From positions 62,001 to 126,000 of the forward strand of contig CAZTDY010000003.1 in the NCBI GenBank assembly GCA_964612295.1: a stretch of 64,000 nt of DNA. The letters run 5' to 3'. The stretch's first letter is position 1. Each line of letters starts with the position of its first letter. A model generated the notes under the pieces. It was not told where the DNA came from, did no database searches, and was given only the letters and a program-made list of their open reading frames with translations. Source of the stretch: CAYQJL01 sp964612295. Lineage in GTDB: Bacteria > Eisenbacteria > RBG-16-71-46 > CAIMUX01 > WJJG01. Shown here in pieces: positions 18,146 through 25,895 of this stretch. The position numbers and the translations under genes are program-made.

Positions 18146-18393
18146 GTGCGAGCTAGCAGTAAGAAAAGACAGTGCGATCAGCAAGGATCGCTAGGAGGTC
18201 AACCCCAGGTACCCTCTACCAAGAACGTCCTCCCGCTCTGCCCGTACCCCCTCACAGCTCGCTCAGCACCGTAAAAAAAACCTCGCCCGACAGATCCACC
18301 ATTCCCGGAGACGGAAATAGACTGGTGTAAACCTAACGGGCTGCGAATCAATCGCATGTCGCGACGCTCCGACCGAGGTCGGAATACCGCTTG
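18111..18393 (-). ncRNA. Predicted structured RNA or leader, about 280 nt
   Basis: This is a self-contained transcription unit in the 391-bp gap between two minus-strand genes: a near-consensus promoter at one end and an intrinsic terminator at the other. Reading the minus strand, it can fold local hairpins TCCGAC-CTCG-GTCGGA near the 5' end, TGCGA/TCGCA, and GCGATC-CTTGCT-GATCGC (18174-18191) near the 3' end, then the terminator. A single-stranded ACCTCCT (complement of 18193-18199) equals the anti-Shine-Dalgarno heptamer of 16S rRNA. It holds no motif I recognise from 6S, SRP, tmRNA or RNase P RNA. A 52-codon frame (18357-18199) lies inside but looks non-coding. It is either a free small RNA or an attenuating leader of the GTPase gene. 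Confidence 0.5.
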
Positions 18394-18399
18394 CTACAT

Positions 18400-18428
18400 A
18401 TTATGGTCGTTTTCCCGCTATCTGTCAA
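18400..18428 (-). promoter_or_regulatory. Strong sigma-70 promoter for the structured RNA
   Basis: On the minus strand, TTGACA (18428-18423) is a perfect -35, followed by a 17-bp spacer and CATAAT (18405-18400). It lies about 40 bp past the stop of the Omp85-like gene. It drives transcription of the 280-nt unit, with a start near 18393. Confidence 0.7.
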
Positions 18429-18468
18429 CGCCCAGCCCCCAGCCCCGGATGGGATGCGGCCGGCCGCT

Positions 18469-20214
18469 CTAGAATGCCTGCCCGGCTGCAATTGAGAGGA
18501 TCCACCCATCCCCCGACCTGCGGCCGATGACCGGAAACCCGAGGTCAATGCGGGTGACGAATGCTCCGCTGGTGCGGCTTCCGAGCAGGCGGAGACCGCC
18601 CCCCGCGCTGGCGCGAACGGTGCTGTCTCTTGACGCGCCCTCATTCCAGGCAATCCCCGTATCAAGGAATGCCACAGCCCCTATCGACAGCAACCCCAAC
18701 AGGTTATCCCACACAATCCAGCGGTCCTCCAGATTGAGCTGGAGGAGCCGCTCGCCCCAGAAGCTGTAGGCCTCGAACCCGCGCAGGGCGTTCTCGGCCC
18801 CCATCGTGAAGATCCTCTGGGGGGCGAGCCGCTTGGAGAAGTCGGCGCGGAGCCTGACGGCGACGGTCTGGTACGAGGAAAGGCGGCTGTAGAAGGCCGT
18901 CGACGACCGGAGGCGGGCGTCTTCAGCCCGTCCGCCCCTGACCTCGGTCGTCCCTTTGAAGGATGATAGGAGGAAGCTCTTGGGCCCCAGCGGCTTGCCT
19001 TGGAGACCTTCGATCCGGATCACCCAGCCATCCTCGGTCGCGCCCCAATTCTTGAAGGAGTGCGCCAGGAGCAGGCGAAACGCAGAGCCCAGGTTGAAGT
19101 CCTCCCGACGCCGCATGGAGTTGATGTCGGTTCGTTCCGTGAAACGTTCATGCACGTAGTCCAGCTCGAGTCCGACGCCACGAATGTCCCGATCGGGGAG
19201 TCCCGTCAGGACACAGTCGCCCGGAAATCCGGCTGAGCCGCTGTTCTCGGAGGAGTCCGGCGGTGAGAAACGTTCGTGCAGCATGTAGGCGGCCGGCTTG
19301 ATCCGCAGCGCGGTTCGTTTGCGGCCGGCCACCCGCGGTCCGAACGACGCCGACACCTTCCACTGATCGATGGTCCACTCGGGCCCATCCAATCCCCCAC
19401 GACGATCGATGAAGGGCCCCTCATAGTCGGTCGAGCGCAGCTCGAAGCCCCACTGGGTGAGGGCCCGCTCGAACGGGCGCCCCAGGCTCAACTCGGTCAG
19501 CTCCGTGTCTTCCCCCCGGCTGACGACGGCGCGGAAATAAGCCTGCGTGCTTAGAAACTGGCGGTCCAGGTACCAAAGACCCCAGAAGGGTCTGCTCTCC
19601 CCCTCACCCAGAAACACCCCGACGCCCTTTCCCCATCCCATGAGGTTGCCTTCTTCGAGTCCCACCGACCAGGTGAGCAGATCGCCGGTCTTGCGAAACT
19701 CGAAGGTGGGGCGGGTCGTCCACACATCCCGGGTGGTCACACCCAGGTCCAGGGAGTCGCTGCTGAAGGCGAGGTCGAATCGCACATCGTCGTGGATGAA
19801 GTAGTAGGTCCGCAGCCGACGCATGGCGCTGCCGAGACGCTCGGCAGTCACGGTGTCCCCGGGCGCCATGCGCACGCCCCGCCCAACGACATGCTTGCGG
19901 GTCACGATGTGCAGGGAGTTCGCCAGGCGGCCGTAGAAGGAGTCGGCGTAGGGATCATCCGGGGGAAAGATGTTGTCGCGCTCGATCGTCAGAGATCGCA
20001 GGACCATCCTCTCGCGGGGGAGCCAGAAATACTCCTCGGGATCCTCCGATCCCGGGGCGGCCTCGTCCGCCAAGGCCCTCCCCCCACTCCAGGCCGCCAG
20101 GCCGATCAGCGCCAGTAGGACCAGGGTCGCCATTCTGTGGATTGGCCACCCGCGCCCCTCAGTTTTGCCGCCCCTGTCGCCCATCCGATCGGTGCTCCCT
20201 GGTTTCTTGCCCAT
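18469..20214 (-). CDS. Omp85/BamA-like outer-membrane barrel protein
   Basis: 581 residues. After a hydrophobic signal (MATLVLLALIGLAAWSGGRALA) comes a short POTRA-like region. The rest is rich in alternating beta segments and ends in a terminal aromatic (GQAF), as outer-membrane barrels do. Near the C-terminus, ALRGFEAYSFWGERLLQLNLEDRW matches the (V/I)RG(F/Y) lid motif and following strand of the Omp85 superfamily. It has too few POTRA repeats to be the main BamA, so a TamA-like or surface-antigen role is more likely. The start is uncertain: ATGs at 20214, 20184 and just before the hydrophobic segment are in frame. It is divergent from the WYL-type regulator. Confidence 0.75.
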   Translation of the reverse strand: MGKKPGSTDRMGDRGGKTEGRGWPIHRMATLVLLALIGLAAWSGGRALADEAAPGSEDPEEYFWLPRERMVLRSLTIERDNIFPPDDPYADSFYGRLANSLHIVTRKHVVGRGVRMAPGDTVTAERLGSAMRRLRTYYFIHDDVRFDLAFSSDSLDLGVTTRDVWTTRPTFEFRKTGDLLTWSVGLEEGNLMGWGKGVGVFLGEGESRPFWGLWYLDRQFLSTQAYFRAVVSRGEDTELTELSLGRPFERALTQWGFELRSTDYEGPFIDRRGGLDGPEWTIDQWKVSASFGPRVAGRKRTALRIKPAAYMLHERFSPPDSSENSGSAGFPGDCVLTGLPDRDIRGVGLELDYVHERFTERTDINSMRRREDFNLGSAFRLLLAHSFKNWGATEDGWVIRIEGLQGKPLGPKSFLLSSFKGTTEVRGGRAEDARLRSSTAFYSRLSSYQTVAVRLRADFSKRLAPQRIFTMGAENALRGFEAYSFWGERLLQLNLEDRWIVWDNLLGLLSIGAVAFLDTGIAWNEGASRDSTVRASAGGGLRLLGSRTSGAFVTRIDLGFPVIGRRSGDGWILSIAAGQAF

Positions 20215-20244
20215 CTTTCCCGGGGGTTGCCGGTGTCCCGGTCC

Positions 20245-20273
20245 TTGCAGGTTGGCCTCCCCCCCTCTAGAAT
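20245..20273 (+). promoter_or_regulatory. Possible promoter of the WYL-type regulator
   Basis: TTGCAG (20245-20250) and TAGAAT (20268-20273) are separated by exactly 17 bp. The AT-rich -10 stands out in this GC-rich spacer, and the start codon is 46 bp further on. The -35 is weak. Confidence 0.4.
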
Positions 20274-20318
20274 ATAGCCCGAAGACTCAATCGCCCAATC
20301 GCGAAGGTCAACGCCGAA

Positions 20319-21119
20319 ATGAAGCAGACCCGCCAACAACTGCGCCGACTGTACTGGATCGATGCGACCCTCCAGCGGAGGGGCTGGCCCAGCGCGGCGA
20401 GCCTGGCCCGGGAGCTGGGCGTCTCGCGGGGAACGATTCACCGCGACCTGCAGTTGCTTCGAACGGAATTGCGGGCGCCACTTTCCTTCGATCCCACCGA
20501 AGGGGGCTACTGCTATTCGCGGCGGTTCCGCCCCTCGCTTCCCGCGCTCCCGGCCGAGGAGGCCCTGGGTCTGGCCCGCAACCTCATCAAGCAGGGCGAG
20601 ATCGGGGAAAGCGCGCTGGGCGCCTGTTTGCACCGCTTCTCCGAGCAGTTTGCCCGTGTATTCCCGGTCGAGGCGGGGGATCTTCCGGCCGCCACAGCGG
20701 CCCCCAAGCGCAAGAGCACGCGCCGGGACGCTGAGCCTCAGATCCGCCCGACCCGAAGCTGGCGCCGGAAGGGCAAGGACGCCAAGGAGGACGGCCCGAC
20801 CCTCATTCTGCTGCGCTTCGACCGCGCCGTGGCCCGGGACGTGCTCGCCTCCGGCCTCTTCGAGCGCGGCCAGATGCAACTTCTGACCGACGGCGGCATG
20901 GAGGCTCAGGTGGCCGCATACGATCCGGAGGCTCTGCTTCTCGATCTTCTGCACTGGGCGCCCAACTTCGAGGTGGCCGGCCCACCCTGGGTACGGCGCC
21001 GCCTCCCCCAGCTACTCCGGCGACTCCTGCGGCAAATTGAGGGCCGCACCGGCCGCAAGAGCGGGGCGCGGAAGAAGCCCTCCAAACGCACGGCGGCGAG
21101 GCCGACGAAGAAGAGCTAG
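20319..21119 (+). CDS. WYL-type transcriptional regulator lacking a clear WYL core
   Basis: The 266-residue protein has an N-terminal DeoR/HTH_11-like winged helix (about 5-65, SLARELGVSRGTIHRDLQLLRTEL). A middle helical part follows, then a basic linker. A segment about 165-240 (LRFDRAVARDVLAS ... GMEAQVAAYDPEALLLDLLHWAPNFEVAGP) matches the C-terminal WCX extension of WYL regulators. The WYL domain proper is missing or too diverged to see. A Lys/Arg-rich tail (about 245-266) ends the protein and could add non-specific DNA binding. Full-length WYL regulators are usually about 310-330 residues, so this one is shortened in the middle. It is divergent from the Omp85-like gene; its targets are unknown. 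Confidence 0.75.
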   Translation: MKQTRQQLRRLYWIDATLQRRGWPSAASLARELGVSRGTIHRDLQLLRTELRAPLSFDPTEGGYCYSRRFRPSLPALPAEEALGLARNLIKQGEIGESALGACLHRFSEQFARVFPVEAGDLPAATAAPKRKSTRRDAEPQIRPTRSWRRKGKDAKEDGPTLILLRFDRAVARDVLASGLFERGQMQLLTDGGMEAQVAAYDPEALLLDLLHWAPNFEVAGPPWVRRRLPQLLRRLLRQIEGRTGRKSGARKKPSKRTAARPTKKS

Positions 21120-21165
21120 CGGATTACCAGTCCGCTGGAATCGACAGCGCAAACCGGAATCCGGA

Positions 21166-22233
21166 TCACATTGGCACGAGGTGGACTTCACCGCCCTGGT
21201 CGCCCTCTTCCATCTCGACCCGCGCAATCCCGAACTGCTCGATGATCGCCGCCTGCGTGCGCAGGTGCGTCGTCAAACGGCTCGTGCGGAAGCGGACCTC
21301 CAGTCCGCTGATGGCCGCCGGCACGAGAATCTGATCGGCCAGACGCTCATCGATCGCCGCCCCGCACCCCAGAAACGCCAGCGCCTCCCCCGCGGCTTCC
21401 TCCGCCACCTGTTCCGCCGGCTTGCGGATCTTCCCCAGCCCCGTGAAGCCGCCGGCAACGTAGGCGCCGCCGCCCGCAGGGGGCTCGTCACGATTCGAGA
21501 CGCGAATGAAGAGGTAGGTGCCCTGGTGGGGCGCGGACACCTCACTGATTGTCTCGCGCACGCGCCACTTCTTCGCGCGCAAGCAGGTCGCCGAGGTTTT
21601 GATCATCCGTTCGGCGATCGTGCGCGGCAGATCACAGACCACCGCGTGCAGATGAATCCGCAGGCGATTACGGGGAGGGCGCTCGAAGATCAGCGATGCC
21701 GGAGCCTCGCCGGCCGGGTCCGCACCCCAGGTGCGCAGCCTGATCTTGCCGCCGCCGCGCGGATAGAAGCCGTGGGTGACGAGCTCCGCCTTGGCGTGCC
21801 AGCCCATGAGCCGGAGGGTGGGAAGATAGACCTCGCTCAGGTATTCAAAGGGCGGAGACCAGGCCACATGCGTACCGCCGACAACGGCCAGCTCGGAAGG
21901 TCCATCGGCCTGCACTAGAGGTGGCAACGCCGCCTGCGCGACCAGGGCTGTTGCGCCGGCAGAACCGACCTCGCGGCGAAATCGTCCGGGCCGCAGCGAT
22001 CCGGGATGAAACTCCAGAGTCTGAGAACCGAGTTCGGCTCCCGAGCAGCGCGCGTCGCAGATGCCTCGCACCGCGAGGGTGGCCGCCAGGTGCTGGGCCA
22101 TCAGGCCGGGCTTCTTGCGGCCCGCGCGGATCGCATCGATGCGGAGGGGGGTCCGAATGCAGGCGGAAAGCGCCAACGAGGTGCGAAGGACCTGCCCGCC
22201 CCCTTCGCCCTGACTGCCGTCGATGTGTATCAT
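21166..22233 (-). CDS. rtcA: RNA 3'-terminal phosphate cyclase
   Basis: Uses ATP to turn RNA 3'-phosphate ends into 2',3'-cyclic phosphates. The 355 residues start at MIHIDGSQGEGGGQ (ATG at 22233), a family hallmark; the longer open frame upstream overlaps the neighbouring micro-gene and is not used. Other conserved parts are EVGSAGATALVAQAALPPL, HGFYPRGGG and, near the C-terminus, the active-site His in TTHLRTQ, the site of enzyme adenylylation in E. coli. The start lies 13 bp after the stop of the symporter companion gene, so it is probably co-transcribed with the symporter. No rtcB or archease is in the window. Confidence 0.93.
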   Translation of the reverse strand: MIHIDGSQGEGGGQVLRTSLALSACIRTPLRIDAIRAGRKKPGLMAQHLAATLAVRGICDARCSGAELGSQTLEFHPGSLRPGRFRREVGSAGATALVAQAALPPLVQADGPSELAVVGGTHVAWSPPFEYLSEVYLPTLRLMGWHAKAELVTHGFYPRGGGKIRLRTWGADPAGEAPASLIFERPPRNRLRIHLHAVVCDLPRTIAERMIKTSATCLRAKKWRVRETISEVSAPHQGTYLFIRVSNRDEPPAGGGAYVAGGFTGLGKIRKPAEQVAEEAAGEALAFLGCGAAIDERLADQILVPAAISGLEVRFRTSRLTTHLRTQAAIIEQFGIARVEMEEGDQGGEVHLVPM

Positions 22234-22246
22234 CGCAGCGGGTCGC

Positions 22247-22345
22247 CTAGCGACGACCCCTCGAGGCGATCCGCAGACACACCGCCAGTCCGCCGAAGAG
22301 AACAACGCAGCCAAAGGCCAGCATCAGCCAAGCCGATAAGGGCAT
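22247..22345 (-). CDS. MetS-like small subunit of a sodium symporter
   Basis: A 32-residue single-pass membrane peptide: a short N-terminus (MPLSAW), one hydrophobic helix (LMLAFGCVVLFGGLAVCL) and a basic tail (RIASRGRR). Its ATG follows the TAG of the symporter gene with no gap, and GGGGAGGAG inside the end of that gene serves as ribosome site. Known NSS transporters such as the MetP/MetS pair carry a similar tiny subunit right after the transporter gene, with a central W/F-GG-L pattern that this peptide resembles. Identity rests on position and shape; similarity is too short to prove. Confidence 0.7.
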   Translation of the reverse strand: MPLSAWLMLAFGCVVLFGGLAVCLRIASRGRR

Positions 22346-23842
22346 CTAGGTCTCCTCCCCTTCGAGCGCCGTCTGATCGCGCCCCCGCTTCCGCCACATG
22401 AAGAAGCCGACAATCGCGATCACCACCAACGTCCCCCAGCCGCCCACGTTCGTGGCCCAGCGCGGATACCCCTCGTAGGTCTCCGTGAGCTCCGACTGGA
22501 TATTCATGACCAGGATGATCAAGAGGACCGCCGGCGTGATGTACCTGAGCGCGATGATCCACCACCCTCCCAGCCGCACCTCGGAGATGCTGTTCAAGTA
22601 CTCGCGAAAACCGCGCACGTTGTAGAAGTACCCCACGATGAGACATTGAATCAGGCCGGCGACGACCAGACCGAAATCGCAGATCCACTTATCGACGATA
22701 TCAAACCAGAAGTAGCCACCCTTGGTCGTGAAGATGAGCGAGATCGGAAAGGCCACCAGAACGAAACCGAGCGCGAGTTTCTCACTCGACACCTTCCATT
22801 TGTCGTTGATGCCGGTCGTGAAAGCCTCCTGCAACGCAAAGGCCGAATCGATGCCCAGGGTCAGCAGGGTGATGAAGAAGATGACCCCGAAGAGCACGTT
22901 GAGTGCGGGCAGTTTCAGAATCGCCATCGGGTAGGCGACGAAGGCGAGCCCGGTCCCGCTCGCGGTCACCTCCGGCACCGGCAGCCCCTGCACCTGGGCG
23001 AGATATCCCAGCATCGAAAAGACCGCGAAACCGGCGTAGAAGCTGGTGCCGCAGTTCGCCAGGCCCGTGATGAGAGCGCTGTTGGTGACCTCCGCCTTGC
23101 GGGAGAGGAAGGAGCCGTAGGCGATCATCACGCCCGAGGCCAGACTCAGGGAGAAGAAGATCTGCCCGTAGGCCCGTAGCCAGATCGTGTGATCCCCCAA
23201 GCGGGAGAAGTCGGGCGTGAGATAGTAGCGGATCCCATCGATCGCCCCGGGCAACGTCAGGCCGCGGATGAGAAGCACGGTGAGGAGGATGAGGGGCAAC
23301 GGCACCGTGATCATGACGACCTTGCTGACATTGCGCACGCCCTTGCGCAAGATCAGCCAGATGGCAAACCAGGTCAGGGCCATGCCGATCACGAGATACC
23401 AGACCGGCGGACCTATCTCTGCGGGGCCGGTCGACCGCTGCAACACCTGGGACGTGAAGAACCCCTCCGGATTCTGACCCCAGGCCAGCTTGAAGGAGTG
23501 CCACAGGTAGACCCAGGCCCAGGAGAGAATCGTCGAGTAGTAGATGACGATCCCGGCGCTCAGCCCCGCGGACCACCATCCGAACCACTCCAGCCTCTTG
23601 CGGATGGACGCAAAGGCGCCGGGGGCGGCCTGCTGAAGACGTTGCCCCAGCCCCATCTCCAGAATCAGCATAGGAATGCCGGCCGTGAAGAGCGCAATGA
23701 AGTAGGGAATGAGGAAGGCACCTCCCCCACTGTCATAGGCGACGTAAGGGAAGCGCCAGACGTTGCCTAGCCCGACTGCCGACCCAACGGCTGCCATGAT
23801 GAAGGCCGTCCGGCTGTGCCAGCGATCACGTGTTCGGGTCAT
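22346..23842 (-). CDS. Neurotransmitter:sodium symporter (NSS/SNF) family transporter
   Basis: 498 residues with about 12 membrane helices. The N-terminus has the NSS signature in helix 1: WHSRTAFIMAAVGSAVGLGNVWRFPY, where Gly and Asn line the sodium and substrate sites of LeuT-like folds. Helix 2-3 features (GIPMLILEMGLGQ) are also typical. It most likely imports an amino acid or related amine with sodium; the substrate cannot be read. The coupled 32-residue gene points to the MetP-like subgroup, suggesting neutral amino acids such as Met or Ala, but this is only an analogy. It heads a likely operon with the micro-gene and rtcA and is divergent from ispG. Confidence 0.93.
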   Translation of the reverse strand: MTRTRDRWHSRTAFIMAAVGSAVGLGNVWRFPYVAYDSGGGAFLIPYFIALFTAGIPMLILEMGLGQRLQQAAPGAFASIRKRLEWFGWWSAGLSAGIVIYYSTILSWAWVYLWHSFKLAWGQNPEGFFTSQVLQRSTGPAEIGPPVWYLVIGMALTWFAIWLILRKGVRNVSKVVMITVPLPLILLTVLLIRGLTLPGAIDGIRYYLTPDFSRLGDHTIWLRAYGQIFFSLSLASGVMIAYGSFLSRKAEVTNSALITGLANCGTSFYAGFAVFSMLGYLAQVQGLPVPEVTASGTGLAFVAYPMAILKLPALNVLFGVIFFITLLTLGIDSAFALQEAFTTGINDKWKVSSEKLALGFVLVAFPISLIFTTKGGYFWFDIVDKWICDFGLVVAGLIQCLIVGYFYNVRGFREYLNSISEVRLGGWWIIALRYITPAVLLIILVMNIQSELTETYEGYPRWATNVGGWGTLVVIAIVGFFMWRKRGRDQTALEGEET

Positions 23843-23937
23843 CTACCCTCCCCTCGTTCCTGGTTGGCCGCCAATCGAGCCAACGCTATCATGGCTCACA
23901 GGCGGCATCCAGCGAGATAGGCAGGAAGGGGGCCGGT

Positions 23938-25893
23938 GTGCAGGCGAGAAGACGTTCACGCCCCGTCCACGTGGGTTCGCTCACGATCGGCGGGGAGGCG
24001 CCCATCGTCATCCAATCGATGACCACGACCACACCCGACCAGCTCGAAGAGAGCCTCACCCAGATCGAGGCACTTCAGAGCAGCGGGTGTCCCCTGGTTC
24101 GCCTGGCGGTTCCTTCGATCCGGGCGGCCGAGGCCCTCGCGCCGCTGCGCGCCGCCATGGATTCGCGCGGGTTGGACCTCCCCCTGGTGGCGGACGTTCA
24201 CTTCAACCCCCGCGCCGCCTATGAGGCGGCCAAACATGCCGACAAGGTGCGGATCAATCCGGGCAACTTCGCGAAACACCCCGAGGAGATCGAAGGGCTC
24301 CTCACGCCGCTGCTCGATCTCTTGCGTGAACGCAAGGTCGCGTTGCGGGTGGGGGTCAATCATGGGTCGCTCGCGCCCCACATCGCCGACACGCTCGGCC
24401 ACGGCCCACCGGGGATGGTCGCCTCGGCGATGGAGTATTTGCGCATCTGCCGGGCGGCCGGATTCGAGCAGATCGTGGTCTCGCTCAAAGCTTCCAACCC
24501 GACCCTGATGGTGGACGCGAATCGTCTGCTCGCCGCGCGGATGCGCACCGAGCAGATGAACTACCCGATTCACCTGGGCGTCACCGAGGCCGGGGCGGGC
24601 TTAGACGGCATTCTGCGCAGCACGGCGGGAATCGCCCCCCTTCTGGCCGATGGGATCGGTGATACGATCCGCGTGAGCCTGACCGGCGATCCGGCCTCCG
24701 AGATCCCCGTCTGCCGCGACATCCTCTCAGCCGCCGAAGGCTCCCAGGTGGGACCGCTGGGCGGAGGCGGGAACCTGCTCGCCGGCGACCAGGGGCAGCC
24801 GACGGCCAACTCGAGCGCTTCTGCGGCCGTCCGCTGGCAGGAGCTGGACCTGGGTGGAGACCATCCGCCGCGCGTCGAAGCGCGCGTTGAGCTGGCAGGC
24901 TTCCGAGAGAAGGACTGGCCGACGCTCATCCGGCAAGTGGGCGCGGGGCCCGAGGCTAAGCCCACCCAACCGCGAGCCGAGTCGCTCGTTTTTGCCGCCA
25001 CCGGTTCAGACGCGCCCACCAGGATTCAGGGCATCATGTCCGCGCTGCCCACCCTGGCCGCGGATCTGCTCGACCTGCCGATCTGGATCGAACTCCCCGC
25101 GGCGCGAGCAGCCGCGGCCTTAGAGCAGCTCTGCTTCACGATCACCGGCTACATCCAGGGCCTGGTGCTCGGGGTCGGCACCTGCGATGGCCGCACTCAG
25201 ACGGCGGTGAAGGAACTGCTGGGCCGATTGGGCCAGAAACCCGAACCCCCGGCCATTCGATGGCAGATCGAGGCGATGCAGGACGGCGGCCTTGCGGAAC
25301 GCGTTCACCAGTTGGCGGACGCCACGGCCCAGGCGGGCTTGAAGCTCGCGGGGATCACGCTACAGGGCGCCGGGTTGGGACAGGCTCTGGGCACGCTCTC
25401 CGGTCTCGAGGGGCTGCCGGGGTTGCCCGGTGTCAGGCCGCTGCTTGGAGCGCGGCTCCCGCATCTCCCGGTTCCCATGGCCGTCGACCTCAGCGGGGCG
25501 CTTCTGGGTAGAACACTCGATCTGCTAGCGGCGGATCCCGACCAGATCGAACAGGCCTATGCCCTGTTGCAGGCGACGCGTCGCCGTCTCACCCGCACGG
25601 AGTTCATCTCCTGCCCCGGATGCGGACGGTTGGATTACGATCTCGATTCGGCAGTGGCCAGGATCAAGTCGCGCTTCGGGCACCTTCGCGATGTGAAGAT
25701 CGCGATCATGGGTTGCGCGGTGAACGGGCCCGGCGAGATGGCCGATGCCGACTTCGGATATGTCGGGGCGGCCGGCGGCAAGGTGGACCTCTACGCTGGA
25801 GCAGCGCGCGTCACCCTCGGGCTGACGCCCGAGGAGGCGGAGGCGAAGTTGGAGGACCTCCTGCGCGAGAGAGGATCGTGGCGGGAGCCGTAG
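23938..25893 (+). CDS. ispG: 4-hydroxy-3-methylbut-2-enyl diphosphate synthase, long form
   Basis: Penultimate step of the MEP isoprenoid pathway; it reduces MEcPP to HMBPP with a [4Fe-4S] cluster. The start is GTG at 23938, after AGGAAGGGGG. The N-terminal TIM barrel (SLTIGGEAPIVIQSMTTT ... VRINPGN) and the C-terminal cluster domain (SCPGCGR ... IMGCAVNGPGEM) are complete. The 651 residues exceed the roughly 360-400 of the short form. The extra block (about 270-560) sits between barrel and cluster domain, as in the plant, Chlamydia and Bacteroidetes-type long IspG. It abuts the convergent sulfatase-fold gene with 2 bp between stops. Confidence 0.95.
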   Translation: MQARRRSRPVHVGSLTIGGEAPIVIQSMTTTTPDQLEESLTQIEALQSSGCPLVRLAVPSIRAAEALAPLRAAMDSRGLDLPLVADVHFNPRAAYEAAKHADKVRINPGNFAKHPEEIEGLLTPLLDLLRERKVALRVGVNHGSLAPHIADTLGHGPPGMVASAMEYLRICRAAGFEQIVVSLKASNPTLMVDANRLLAARMRTEQMNYPIHLGVTEAGAGLDGILRSTAGIAPLLADGIGDTIRVSLTGDPASEIPVCRDILSAAEGSQVGPLGGGGNLLAGDQGQPTANSSASAAVRWQELDLGGDHPPRVEARVELAGFREKDWPTLIRQVGAGPEAKPTQPRAESLVFAATGSDAPTRIQGIMSALPTLAADLLDLPIWIELPAARAAAALEQLCFTITGYIQGLVLGVGTCDGRTQTAVKELLGRLGQKPEPPAIRWQIEAMQDGGLAERVHQLADATAQAGLKLAGITLQGAGLGQALGTLSGLEGLPGLPGVRPLLGARLPHLPVPMAVDLSGALLGRTLDLLAADPDQIEQAYALLQATRRRLTRTEFISCPGCGRLDYDLDSAVARIKSRFGHLRDVKIAIMGCAVNGPGEMADADFGYVGAAGGKVDLYAGAARVTLGLTPEEAEAKLEDLLRERGSWREP

Positions 25894-25895
25894 CC

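Noticed and set aside
18111..18393. Identity of the 280-nt RNA as 6S, SRP, tmRNA or RNase P RNA.
   Set aside because: None of the conserved core sequences of those RNAs is seen, such as a tag frame, the SRP GNAR loop or the RNase P core.
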